64,000 nucleotides of DNA from Planctomycetota bacterium (GCA_022711465.1 JAKLEZ010000005.1:124001-188000); one strand, 5' to 3'; positions 43,571 to 51,843 are shown, counted from the stretch's first letter. Translations and numbers: made by a program. Notes: generated by a model not told the origin, from the sequence alone.

Positions 43571-46471
43571 ATGGGAAGCGTGGTCAGCAGTCAGCGATGG
43601 GCGGTCAACCGGAGATGGTCCGGGGTTGGCCTGCCGACGGTTCTGGTTCTGGTCGGGCTGTCCGGTGCGGTCGCCGTGGCTCAAGATGCCCGGCAGCAGC
43701 TTCTCGAGCGCGTGTTTGGCGACCGGGTCAAGTTCGACCCGGCGATTATCGTCCAAGTCAGGGCCCTGCCGGCCGGGCAGCGGCTGCTCCTCGACAGCAA
43801 TGGTGACGGCAAGAAGGATGAAGCCTGGTTCATCGACACTGACGTTCGGCATTCGGTCCAGCTCCGGCCGCTCCTGGTTCGGGCGATCGACGAGGACGGG
43901 GATCTGGACCGGGACGGCAGGCCGGATCTGGACAGTGATCTTTATATTGCCGACTGGCGGGCGGACGGCAGGGTTGACGTGGCCCTCGACTACCAAGACA
44001 ACGACGCCGACAACGACGTCGACGAGACGGCCTTCTACTTCTACATGCCCGACCACCCGTACTTCGGCAGAGACGTGCTTCGCGTCTGGTGGGGCAGCGA
44101 CGACGGCGACGACAACCTGCTCTGGTACGATCAGGACTACACGTACTACCAGGATCGCTGCCAGTATCGTTGCCATTTCAGCGGCGACGAGTCGTTTGTG
44201 GCCTTTGGCCTGACGGCGGGCAGCAGTCACTGGACCTCGGCTTTCGAGAATCCCTTCCTGTTCTATGATCCGGATGGCGACCGGTGCAGCGAGGTCGTCT
44301 TGCGGATTGAGGGCGTCGACGACCAGATCCGAGCGATCCGTTACAGCTTCGATGCCGACGACGACGCCTCCGGCCGGCGAACGCATGACTACGACTTCTC
44401 CATCACCGCCGTGGCCGAGAAGGACAAACCGGTCAAGCTCTCCGGCGCGGTCACGGCGAGCATGAACCTGCGCGGCATTCCCACCCAGGGCTGGCTCAAG
44501 CGGGAGGCTGCCCAGCCGCTTGTCGTCCGCACCTCGTGGCACAAGGCCTGCTTGACCTGGGACGAGGTAAACGCCAACACCGAGGAGAACGTGGCCAGGG
44601 ACCCGCATGAGCGCTGGGAGGGAATCATCGCCCACTCGTCCAAGGACTTCCCGCAGATTGGCGGGCCACCCTGCAGCGTTCTCAACAAGCGCAACGAGAT
44701 TGCTCTGCGGCCTGCCAGCCCCATGCGGCTCTACCGCCACCCGGCGGATCACCGGTTGCACCTCAAGGGCGCGAACCAAGGCTGGCTGGAGGTCGATTTC
44801 GATTTCGACGGCAAGGTGGACGCCAGGTACACGTGGCTCGACAAGAACGGGGATGGCATCTTCGACCAGCGTCAGCTCGATCTCGACGCGGATGGTACCG
44901 CGGAGTTTCTGTGGCCAATGCCGGCTGAGGGTGTCCTCGAGATTGAACCGGGTTTCCGCACGATCGTCGACGCCTACCAGCCGGAGCTGGATCGGGTCCT
45001 GGGTGACAGCCAGACGTTCATTGACGCAGCCAAAGGTCTGCGTTCCAGGACTTCTGCCAAGGCCGACCCGGCGGAGACGTTCTTCCTCCGGGAGCTGGAA
45101 TCCTGGATGTCGGAGGCCGGTTTGGGGGCCTCCATCCGCAAGAGTCCTGGCGGCGCCCGTTTCTACGTCGATCTGGTGCGCGACCGTTTGCTGCTGGCCC
45201 TCAGGGGTGACTTCGGACATGACCCGCGGTGGGCCGACCTGGAGCAGGCCTATGCCGCCGGCGACTACCGGAAGGCGGCGGCGCTTATCTCCCGGCTTTG
45301 TCCCGAGCCCGGGGAGATCGCCCGCTCCGCGATGCCCGGGGCATTTCGCGCGGACTTGCGGTTCGGACCTTACGCCGGGCGTATTCCAATCCGGATCGAC
45401 AACACCGGCGGTCGGCCGCGGCTGAACTGGCCGGTGGCGATCCCGGTCAAGCACATCAAGGCGGTGGCGAAGGACTTCATCACCGCTTGCGCGGTGGTGG
45501 CGCCCGATCGGTGGCTCGACTGGCGCGAGATTCCACACCAGGTGGACACCATTGACCCATCGGTCGGCGACGAGATGAGTTTCCTGGTCGACGTTCCGGG
45601 GGATACGGCGGTGACGTACTACGTCTACTACAGCGGGTCCGGCGGTCCCGGACGCACGTTCCCGCGGCGGACGGGCACGGCCGAGGACTGGGTTCCACCG
45701 AACATCGGCTGGGAAAACACCCGCGTCGCATATCGTTCCTATTGGGGCCAATTCGACTTCTTCGGCAAGAAGATCGACCGGCTCATCTACGACCATCTGG
45801 GGAGCAAGAGTTACCACGGCGAGGTCGAGTGGGGCATCGATGCCCTGCACGTGGGCGAGGCATCCGGCATCGGCGGCCTGGCGCTGTATCAGGGCGACAG
45901 GGATTTCCTGGTGCAGAACCCGGCCGGCAAAGGCACGGTGAGATTCGTCAAGAGACAGCTGGTCCAGGGTCCGGTCCGAGCCGCGGTCGAGGTTGTCGCG
46001 ACGAACGTGTTGCCGGAGCAGCCGGACCTGGCGGTGCGGCTTCTTTCGGTCATCTATGCTGAACGGCAGGAGAGCGAGATCCAGGTGTCCCTTTCCCGGC
46101 CCGGCGCGGGTGTGCGTCTGGGGCCCGGCTTGGTGAAGCTCCCCCGGGAGCGGGTCTTTGCCGATCGGGCGACCGGCTGCATGGGCGCGTGGGGTGTGCA
46201 GCAGGAGGTGATCGGGGAGATCGGCATGGCGATCATCGTGCCACCCGGCCAAGTGCATGATTACCTGGACCTGCCCGCCGAGCGCCGGCTTTGCTGCCGC
46301 CTGGTTGAGGACCGCAAGCTGACCTACTGGATCTGGGGTGACTGGCGCCGGGGTCGGCAGCACCCGATCGCCCCGACGATCGACGACTGGCGAGCGGAGG
46401 TGAGGGAACTGGCCATGCTGCTGCATCATCCGCCGCGGATTGAGATCGGGGAGCTCGAGGAAGTACCATGA
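43571..46471 (+). CDS. Large exported protein: DxDxDG-repeat domain plus DUF4861-like C-terminal domain
   Basis: A 966-residue protein that starts one base after the aminotransferase stop (ATG 43571), with signal peptide GLPTVLVLVGLSGAVAVAQ. The N-terminal 480 residues are Asp-rich with calcium-loop-like motifs (LDSNGDGKKDE, DEDGDLDRDGRPDLDSD, DNDADNDVDE, FYDPDGDRCSE, WLDKNGDGIFDQRQLDLDADG) and are homologous to the lipoprotein at 37469. The C-terminal 320 residues (WENTRVAYRSYWGQFDFFGKK...GKKIDRLIYDHL, DALHVGEASGIGGLALYQ) resemble DUF4861, a beta-rich domain found near polysaccharide-degradation genes. No catalytic residues can be named. It is probably a surface or periplasmic binding or processing protein for the substrate of this operon. 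Confidence 0.8.
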   Translation: MGSVVSSQRWAVNRRWSGVGLPTVLVLVGLSGAVAVAQDARQQLLERVFGDRVKFDPAIIVQVRALPAGQRLLLDSNGDGKKDEAWFIDTDVRHSVQLRPLLVRAIDEDGDLDRDGRPDLDSDLYIADWRADGRVDVALDYQDNDADNDVDETAFYFYMPDHPYFGRDVLRVWWGSDDGDDNLLWYDQDYTYYQDRCQYRCHFSGDESFVAFGLTAGSSHWTSAFENPFLFYDPDGDRCSEVVLRIEGVDDQIRAIRYSFDADDDASGRRTHDYDFSITAVAEKDKPVKLSGAVTASMNLRGIPTQGWLKREAAQPLVVRTSWHKACLTWDEVNANTEENVARDPHERWEGIIAHSSKDFPQIGGPPCSVLNKRNEIALRPASPMRLYRHPADHRLHLKGANQGWLEVDFDFDGKVDARYTWLDKNGDGIFDQRQLDLDADGTAEFLWPMPAEGVLEIEPGFRTIVDAYQPELDRVLGDSQTFIDAAKGLRSRTSAKADPAETFFLRELESWMSEAGLGASIRKSPGGARFYVDLVRDRLLLALRGDFGHDPRWADLEQAYAAGDYRKAAALISRLCPEPGEIARSAMPGAFRADLRFGPYAGRIPIRIDNTGGRPRLNWPVAIPVKHIKAVAKDFITACAVVAPDRWLDWREIPHQVDTIDPSVGDEMSFLVDVPGDTAVTYYVYYSGSGGPGRTFPRRTGTAEDWVPPNIGWENTRVAYRSYWGQFDFFGKKIDRLIYDHLGSKSYHGEVEWGIDALHVGEASGIGGLALYQGDRDFLVQNPAGKGTVRFVKRQLVQGPVRAAVEVVATNVLPEQPDLAVRLLSVIYAERQESEIQVSLSRPGAGVRLGPGLVKLPRERVFADRATGCMGAWGVQQEVIGEIGMAIIVPPGQVHDYLDLPAERRLCCRLVEDRKLTYWIWGDWRRGRQHPIAPTIDDWRAEVRELAMLLHHPPRIEIGELEEVP

Positions 46472-47199
46472 TCATCGACGGTCACGTCCACATCGGGCCC
46501 GCGCAGTTCCTTCAGATCGACGCGGACGCGCCGACGCTGATCGACATCGCCGACAGGGTCGGCATTGACCTGTTGTTCGTGACCCATGTTACGGCCCTGT
46601 TCTACGACATGCGTGAGGGCAACGACGCGCTGGGAAGCGAACTGACGCGTTACGGTGACCGCCTGCTTGGTTACGTGACCATTCCGAACCATCGGCTGGG
46701 CCGGACGGCCTGCGACGAGATTCGCCGGTGCGTGGAGATCTACGGCATGCGTGGGGTGAAGATGTACTCACATCCCGAATCGCCGATCACGGAGGCGAGT
46801 TCGACCGCGATCCTGGCCACGGCGGCCGAGCTCAAGCTGCCGGTGCTCGGGCATTTCACGCCGAGTGAATGCGACGTGCTCATGGCCCGCGTGCCCGAGG
46901 TCCGCATCATCATGGCGCACATGGCTGGTCAGCCATACGCGTTCGGCAACTGGCACCTGGCGGTCGAGGTGGCGGGCCGTCATCCGAACCTGTACCTGGA
47001 CACGGGTACATCTCAGATCGACAGCGGCATGCTGGAACACGCTGTCGAAGTGCTGGGTCCGGAGCGGATTCTATTCGGCACGGACACGCCGCTGCTGGAT
47101 CCCTGGGTTCAGCGGGCCAAGGTGGAGGGTGCCGAATTTGAACCGGGGGCCAAGTTGCTCATTCTCGGCGGGAACATGGCCCGGTTGCTGGGGCTTTGA
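46468..47199 (+). CDS. Amidohydrolase-fold enzyme (COG2159-like), metal site intact
   Basis: A 243-residue protein whose ATG overlaps the preceding stop (ATGA). TIM-barrel metal-dependent hydrolase: the first-strand HxH is H6-V-H8 in MIIDGHVHIG, a further His in LPVLGHFTPSE, another in IIMAHMAGQ, and the last-strand Asp D206 in ILFGTDTPLLD. Family members hydrolyse lactones or decarboxylate or hydrate carboxylated rings. The short length (others are 280-330) suggests a minimal barrel. The next gene begins four bases on and encodes a homologue that has lost these metal ligands, so the two may form a heteromer. Confidence 0.88.
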   Translation: MIIDGHVHIGPAQFLQIDADAPTLIDIADRVGIDLLFVTHVTALFYDMREGNDALGSELTRYGDRLLGYVTIPNHRLGRTACDEIRRCVEIYGMRGVKMYSHPESPITEASSTAILATAAELKLPVLGHFTPSECDVLMARVPEVRIIMAHMAGQPYAFGNWHLAVEVAGRHPNLYLDTGTSQIDSGMLEHAVEVLGPERILFGTDTPLLDPWVQRAKVEGAEFEPGAKLLILGGNMARLLGL

Positions 47200-47202
47200 A
47201 TC

Positions 47203-47952
47203 ATGCGTATTGACGTCAACGCGTTTTTCGGTCACTGGCCTTACTGGCCGCTCCCGGCGACCGGCGGGGACGACCTGCTGAGGCTCATGGACTGTTGCCT
47301 GATCGATCGGGCCGCGGTCACTTCCCTGCGCGGGCTGTTCGGCGACTGGCCGACCGCGAACGGCGAGGCGCTGGCCCTGGCACGGGCCCATCCCGATCGG
47401 CTAGTGCCGGTCGCGTGTCTCAGCCCGATGAACGGCGGCGGCGGGAAGATGCTACGACGCCTGGTGGAGGAAGGCTTCAAGGCCTGCCGCCTCTATCCCC
47501 TGTTGCTGCAGGGTTACAGTTTGCGTAGTCCCTTTGCCGACGAGCTGGCCGCGACCGCTGGCGAGTGCGGGATTCCGGTGATCGTCCCCACGCGTCCGAT
47601 GATGAACTTCCGTTTCCCGGTGCTGCCGATCGGCGATGTGGCCGACCTGGCCGACCGACACCCGGGCACCGCGTTCATTCTGAGCGGGCCGAACTACCTG
47701 TCCGAGTTTCGCACCGCGGTCGAGGTCATCGCAAGCCACGTCAACATCAGCATTGAGACATCCTGCATGCAGGGCTTCCAGGCCATCGCTCGGATGGCCG
47801 AGGCGGTAGGTGCGGAACGTGTGCTTTTTGGCACCGGATCGCTCTTGCAGTATCCGGCCTGCGGGCGAGCCAAGCTGGACCATGCCGACATCACCCCGGG
47901 GCAAAGAGCCCTGATCGGCGCGCAGAACGCCGAGCGCGTGCTCCGGCTGTAG
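47203..47952 (+). CDS. Amidohydrolase-fold pseudoenzyme, metal ligands lost
   Basis: A 249-residue homologue of the preceding protein with the same block order. At each metal position the ligand is gone: MRIDVNAFFGHWP replaces D-x-H-x-H (H6 to N6, H8 to F8), IPVIVPTRPMM replaces the GHFTP segment, FILSGPNYLSE replaces the AHMAGQ segment, and VLFGTGSLL replaces FGTD (Gly212 for Asp206). Both have exactly 37 residues after this point. The frame is intact and codon use is normal, so this is a conserved non-hydrolytic paralogue and not a dying gene. It is likely a partner subunit or regulator of its neighbour. It is the last gene of the unit. Confidence 0.85.
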   Translation: MRIDVNAFFGHWPYWPLPATGGDDLLRLMDCCLIDRAAVTSLRGLFGDWPTANGEALALARAHPDRLVPVACLSPMNGGGGKMLRRLVEEGFKACRLYPLLLQGYSLRSPFADELAATAGECGIPVIVPTRPMMNFRFPVLPIGDVADLADRHPGTAFILSGPNYLSEFRTAVEVIASHVNISIETSCMQGFQAIARMAEAVGAERVLFGTGSLLQYPACGRAKLDHADITPGQRALIGAQNAERVLRL

Positions 47953-48078
47953 GACCCGGCACCGCGGCCCGCGGGCGCCGCCGAGGCCGAGCCGGATGCG
48001 ACGCCGCCGGGTGGGGGGGACGGCCCGCAGACCCACCCGCCTGGCTGAGCCGGGGTGGAGGACCGCATGACCTGGCCG

Positions 48079-48397
48079 TTCCGACATGTCGCGATTCGGC
48101 TATTTAATTGCGCAAAAACGCCGTAGCCTCCCAGGGTCGGAACCGGTTAAGATAGGGGTGCGTTCGGTGTTCCGGAGGAGGAAACTGGTTGGAGGGGGAG
48201 GGGCACCGACCAGAGGTGGACTGCACTGGGTCTCTGACGGTGCACGACTTCGAATCGGCCGGCCTGAGGTTGACCGTGGGCCGGGACCCGAGGTGCCCAT
48301 CGCGGGGACCCGGTGTTGCACAAGCTGATCCGCGGACCGAAGCAGCGATCCGCACACCAAGTCGGACGACGGCGAGCCACCGTCGTCCGGCTTTTTT
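48079..48397 (+). ncRNA. Candidate structured RNA of unknown class in a 672-bp intergenic region
   Basis: Between the operon end (47952) and the next gene (48625) I find no coding sequence. A possible promoter (TTCCGA 48079-48084, 16 bases, TATTTA 48101-48106) is followed by about 250 bases with many helices: AACCGGTT/AACTGGTT enclosing TTCGG/CCGGA, GGGCACC/GGTGCCC enclosing TGCAC/GTGCA and CCGGCC/GGCCGG, GGTGT/ACACC and GCGGA/TCCGC. A strong terminator ends it at 48397. The organisation of promoter, structure and terminator fits an independent small RNA. It lacks the conserved cores of RNase P RNA, tmRNA and SRP RNA that I can recognise. 6S RNA cannot be excluded. Confidence 0.4.
48361..48397 (+). 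terminator. Strong intrinsic terminator
   Basis: A 12-bp stem (10 perfect pairs CGGACGACGG/CCGTCGTCCG plus U-G and G-C below) with a 7-base loop CGAGCCA is followed by a run of six T. It is over 400 bases past the last upstream stop codon, which argues that it ends a separate non-coding transcript or a very long 3' leader. Confidence 0.85.
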
Positions 48398-48586
48398 GAT
48401 GGTCGCGGAAGCAGGGTGCCGCTCGGCATCATTCTCTTTGGGACCCAGTCCGGGAGGAGGAGCTTCACGCCCCGCAAGTCGTTATCTACGTCCCAGGATC
48501 ACCGCAGGCGGCCGGGTCGGGTGGCCCCCGGATTTGGTCCCGGTTTTTGTGTCACCTTTCGAGCTCACGGTGCGTAGTCAGGGGTG

Positions 48587-48605
48587 AAGGTGTTTGGGGC
48601 ACCTT
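48587..48605 (+). promoter_or_regulatory. Small hairpin upstream of the ribosome-binding site
   Basis: AAGGTG-N7-CACCTT forms a 6-bp stem eight bases before the AAGGAG ribosome site of the gene at 48625. It could tune translation. It may equally be chance. Confidence 0.25.
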
Positions 48606-48624
48606 GAGTCATAAGGAGAAACTG

Positions 48625-49608
48625 ATGCGAAACCGAACGTTAGCAGTGGCGTTGATGGGGTGGACGGTGGTCATGAGCCTGGCGGTGCCCGGGCTGGCGG
48701 GCCCGGGTCAGGCGGAACGGGTAGCCGCCTCGGCCCAATGGGTGGCCCACATGGACGCGGAGGGCTTCCTGGCCTCGAAGGTGGGGGCATTCGTTTTGGA
48801 GCAGATCAAGAAGCCTGAGATTGCGGCCGGTTTGGCTGTGTTGAAGAACGTGTCCGGCCTGGACCTGACCAAGGATCTGAAAGCCATCACCCTGTACGGT
48901 GTGGGTGCGGGCGAGGAGAACGGCGTGGCTCTGATCGAGGGGAGCTTCGAGCGTGAGAAGCTGTTGACTCTGCTGCGGACCAACCCGACGCTTCGGGAGA
49001 TCAAGGTGAGCGAGTTGGACGCCTACCAGTGGACGGACGAGCCCAAGGGAGACAAGCCTGGGGCCGTGCGGTTCGGGCTGTTCTTCCGGGATGACCTCAT
49101 CGTGGTGGCCGGCAGTCAGAACATGCTTGAACAAGCCGTAGCGGTATTGCAGAATAAACAGGATAGCATGGCCCAGGTGGTGATTCCGCCGTCGATCAAG
49201 CCGTCGGTGGGAGCGTACCTGTTCGTTTATCTGGCCGAGTTGCCCAGGATGCCCGACGACCAGAAGGCCGTCGAGTTGCTGAGCAAATTTGTCTCGGGGC
49301 GGTTCGAGATCGGCGAAACCGAGCGCGATTTTTTCTCGCGGCTCACGCTGCTGACCAAGGACGCCCAGACCGCGTCCAACCTGTCGAAGATGGCGGACGG
49401 CGTATTGGGATTCCTCGATCTGGTCAAGGACCTGCGTGAGAACGGCAAGCCGTTGATTCCCGCCGAGGCGGCCGGTGTTCTCAAGGACTTGAAGGTATCG
49501 GCCCATGAGGCCTCGGTGGAGGCATCGCTGGTTGCCCCCCGGCAGAACGTCGTGGATCTGCTGAAGTGGGTGATGGCCCAGGCGGCGGCCAAGCCAGGCG
49601 CTTCTTGA
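48625..49608 (+). CDS. Secreted hypothetical protein (planctomycete type)
   Basis: A 327-residue protein from ATG 48625 with an excellent AAGGAG site. Signal peptide LAVALMGWTVVMSLAVPGLA. The mature part has repeats of alternating strands and helices, with VAHMDAEGFLASKVGAFVLEQIKK, DLTKDLKAITLYGVGAGEENGVALIEGSF, FGLFFRDDLIVVAGSQNMLEQAVAVLQ and YLFVYLAELP. This DUF3352-like layout is common in planctomycete exported proteins, of unknown function. It ends 15 bp before the sigma factor gene, so it is probably the first gene of that unit and may be linked to the signal the sigma/anti-sigma pair senses. Confidence 0.72.
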   Translation: MRNRTLAVALMGWTVVMSLAVPGLAGPGQAERVAASAQWVAHMDAEGFLASKVGAFVLEQIKKPEIAAGLAVLKNVSGLDLTKDLKAITLYGVGAGEENGVALIEGSFEREKLLTLLRTNPTLREIKVSELDAYQWTDEPKGDKPGAVRFGLFFRDDLIVVAGSQNMLEQAVAVLQNKQDSMAQVVIPPSIKPSVGAYLFVYLAELPRMPDDQKAVELLSKFVSGRFEIGETERDFFSRLTLLTKDAQTASNLSKMADGVLGFLDLVKDLRENGKPLIPAEAAGVLKDLKVSAHEASVEASLVAPRQNVVDLLKWVMAQAAAKPGAS

Positions 49609-49623
49609 TGCCAGGAGAAGCCG

Positions 49624-50226
49624 GTGGACTTGATCGGCAGCGACATGTCCTTCCATTCACAGGAAGAGCTCCTCTGTCAGGCGCAGAGGGGCTCTTCCGC
49701 CGCCTTTGGCGTGCTTGGTCAGCGGTACCGGCCGCTGCTCATGCGCGTCCTGGCCCGCCGGCCGGTTCCCGGCCACGAGACCGAGGACCTGGTGCAGGAC
49801 ACGCTGGCCTCGGCCTATGCCGCGATCGGTTCCTACGATCCCAGCCGTCCCTTCGCCGCCTGGCTGACCACGATCGCCCTGCATGTGGCCGCCAACCATC
49901 GCCGGCGCCGGCGAGAGGACCCGGTCGAGCACGTCGAGCGGGCCGACCCGTCGCCCGAGCCGGTGGATGTGCTGGCCCGGCAGCAGGAAGGCCACAGCCT
50001 CTGGATCGCCGTCCGGGAGGCATTGCCCGCACGCCAGTACGAGGCGATCCAGCTTCGCTATGTGCAGGAACTGAGTGTCCGGGACATTGCTTCACGGATG
50101 GGGATCACGACGATTCACGTGAAGGTCCTGCTGTATCGCGCTCGGCGGAGGCTGTTGAGTCTGAAGTCGTTCTGCCGGGTTTTCGGCTGGACCGTGATCG
50201 GCACGCACGAGGGAGGCGAGTCATGA
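49624..50226 (+). CDS. ECF RNA polymerase sigma factor
   Basis: A 200-residue protein. The GTG start at 49624 is preceded by AGGAG; ATG 49645 is an alternative. Region 2 is visible at FGVLGQRYRPLLMRVLARR, HETEDLVQDTLASAYAAIGSYD and FAAWLTTIALHVAANHRRRR; region 4 at ALPARQYEAIQLRYVQELSVRDIASRMGITTIHVKVLLYRARRRL. It lacks the long extensions of some planctomycete ECF groups. It overlaps the anti-sigma gene by four bases (ATGA), so the two are made together and released on a signal. Confidence 0.93.
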   Translation: MDLIGSDMSFHSQEELLCQAQRGSSAAFGVLGQRYRPLLMRVLARRPVPGHETEDLVQDTLASAYAAIGSYDPSRPFAAWLTTIALHVAANHRRRRREDPVEHVERADPSPEPVDVLARQQEGHSLWIAVREALPARQYEAIQLRYVQELSVRDIASRMGITTIHVKVLLYRARRRLLSLKSFCRVFGWTVIGTHEGGES

Positions 50227-50762
50227 TCTGCCTTTACTACCGATGGCGAATCTCCACGGCTCTGGACAGCGATGATCGATCGGCTCGCCTGCCCGAGCGG
50301 CACCTGCGGCGCTGTCCCGCCTGCCGTGATTTTCTGGAGCGTGGTCTTCAGCTGGGGGAAGCGTTGCGCGAAGAGCCGGTTTCGGCCAGTCTGGGCATTG
50401 CGGGCAGCGGCGGGAGCCGCCCGATTCAGCGGGCCTGGCGGCCGGTCACCGCGGGGCTGGCCGCGGCCGCCTGCATCGCCCTCGCGGTCTTGCTGCCCAC
50501 GGTCTGGCGTTCCGCGTCGTCACCCCCTGCCGCGAATAGCGACGGGAGTTCTGTCCAGATCTCGATTCCGGCGCTGCCGCCTCTCTCGGCCGACCGCCTC
50601 CTCGCCCAGGTGCGTGAACCGGTGAGATCCCTGACTCTTCCGGCCGGAGGACCGCTCATGCGGGAGATCGAGCGAACTCAGAACCAGGTCGCAGCCGTTG
50701 GCCGCGACATGGTGGCCTGCCTGCCGAGGGCTTTCGTTCCACGGCTAAGGATCACGGACTGA
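50223..50762 (+). CDS. Zinc-finger anti-sigma factor
   Basis: A 179-residue protein beginning with MICLYYRWRI in ATGA overlap with the sigma gene. The ZAS motif HxxxCxxC is present as H27-L-R-R-C31-P-A-C34, the zinc-binding clamp that holds the ECF sigma factor. A transmembrane helix lies at about residues 78-98 (VTAGLAAAACIALAVLLP), followed by a short extracytoplasmic tail with no known domain. The signal that frees the sigma factor should act through this tail. Confidence 0.82.
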   Translation: MICLYYRWRISTALDSDDRSARLPERHLRRCPACRDFLERGLQLGEALREEPVSASLGIAGSGGSRPIQRAWRPVTAGLAAAACIALAVLLPTVWRSASSPPAANSDGSSVQISIPALPPLSADRLLAQVREPVRSLTLPAGGPLMREIERTQNQVAAVGRDMVACLPRAFVPRLRITD

Positions 50763-50805
50763 CCGGGGGGCTGCCAGGCTGCGTCTTCGGCCCGGTCTGG
50801 GCCAG

Positions 50806-51837
50806 TCAGAGGGCCGGGCAGGTCCATCCATCGGTTGCCAGTTGAATGGTCTGGGGGGCATTGCCCTCGAACCGGTTATTCACGAAGGCAAGCAGCATGC
50901 GACTCTCGGCGACGCAGGCCTCGATGAGGTCTCGCAGCGCGTCACGGCCTTCGGGATACGGATCCTGGATGCGGTCGTAGGGGGCGAAGCTCTCCACGGC
51001 CTGCTGATACGCACGGCCGGGGCGAAGGAGGAGGCGAGCGACCACGTGCGGAGCGGTGAACACGCCGGGGATCTGCACTTGGTCGATCAGTGGAGGCATC
51101 TGGGTCCAACTGTTGAGGCAGTGGGCCGCGCCGTGGTCTCGGAGGCAGGCGAAGTAGCGTTCGCGGCCGGGCGATTCGAGGAACTCGCGGTTGCGCACCT
51201 CGACGGCGAACCGGTATCGATCCAGTGGCAGGCCAGCGAGCAGTCGGGCAAGGGCCTCGGCGAACTTGCCGGGGGCCCGCATGGGACCTCCGTGAAACGT
51301 GCCGAACTCGAAGATCAGCACACCGAGCCGGTCGCGGTATGGGTCCAGCCTGCTCAGCAGCTGGTCGCGGACCAGGGCGGGGTCCATGAAATGAGCGTTG
51401 ACCGTTCCCGCGCGTTTGCCGTAGCGAGGCAGGCGAGGGAAGCGTTCGACGGTCACCTCCTCGGGAACCTTGAGGCTGAACCGGAATTCCGGCGGGGCCT
51501 GGGCGAACAACTCCTTCCAGGACTGCTCGGTGGGGAACTGATAGAAGGCGAAATCGCCGCACACCGCCGGGAACACGGCCGCGTACTCGGCGAGGCACTC
51601 CTGGTTGAACTTCCGCTCAGAGAACTGCCCGCGGATCTGATACCGAGCGGGGTCGTAGATCTGGCCTTGCCAGCCGGGGTACTTCCAGCTCGACGTGCCC
51701 AGGTAGATCTTGCGTTCGGCCAGGCGGCGGAGCCGTTCGGCCAGGGCGGCGGCCACAGGGAATGGCCTCTCTGCGGGCGAGGCGTTTGCCGGCGGCCCCC
51801 AGTCAAAAGTCAGTTGGCGTTCCTCGCGAGCGGACAT
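50806..51837 (-). CDS. DUF72 family protein
   Basis: A 343-residue TIM-barrel protein of the DUF72/YecE family, whose biochemical role is not settled. Diagnostic blocks are KIYLGTSSWKYPGWQGQIY, FYQFPTEQSWKELFAQAPPEFRFSLKVPEEVT, VLIFEFGTFH, YRFAVEVRNREFLE and MLLAFVNNRFEGNAPQTI. It ends 44 bp before the anti-sigma gene end (convergent). Its start is seven bases from the end of the ResB-like gene, so the two minus-strand genes are probably cotranscribed. Confidence 0.9.
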   Translation of the reverse strand: MSAREERQLTFDWGPPANASPAERPFPVAAALAERLRRLAERKIYLGTSSWKYPGWQGQIYDPARYQIRGQFSERKFNQECLAEYAAVFPAVCGDFAFYQFPTEQSWKELFAQAPPEFRFSLKVPEEVTVERFPRLPRYGKRAGTVNAHFMDPALVRDQLLSRLDPYRDRLGVLIFEFGTFHGGPMRAPGKFAEALARLLAGLPLDRYRFAVEVRNREFLESPGRERYFACLRDHGAAHCLNSWTQMPPLIDQVQIPGVFTAPHVVARLLLRPGRAYQQAVESFAPYDRIQDPYPEGRDALRDLIEACVAESRMLLAFVNNRFEGNAPQTIQLATDGWTCPAL

Positions 51838-51843
51838 GATGCT

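Noticed and set aside
43388-46429. 1013-codon minus-strand open frame
   Set aside because: It mirrors the exported protein at 43571, which has a signal peptide, coupled start and homologue; the antisense translation has no recognised domain.
48240-48260. ACTTCGAATC resembling a tRNA T-loop
   Set aside because: No acceptor stem, anticodon arm or CCA end can be built around it, so it is not a tRNA or a tmRNA 3' part.
48500-48555. Second hairpin followed by TTTTT after the candidate RNA
   Set aside because: The stem (CCGGG/CCCGG) is short and separated from the T run by about ten bases, so I do not call it a terminator.
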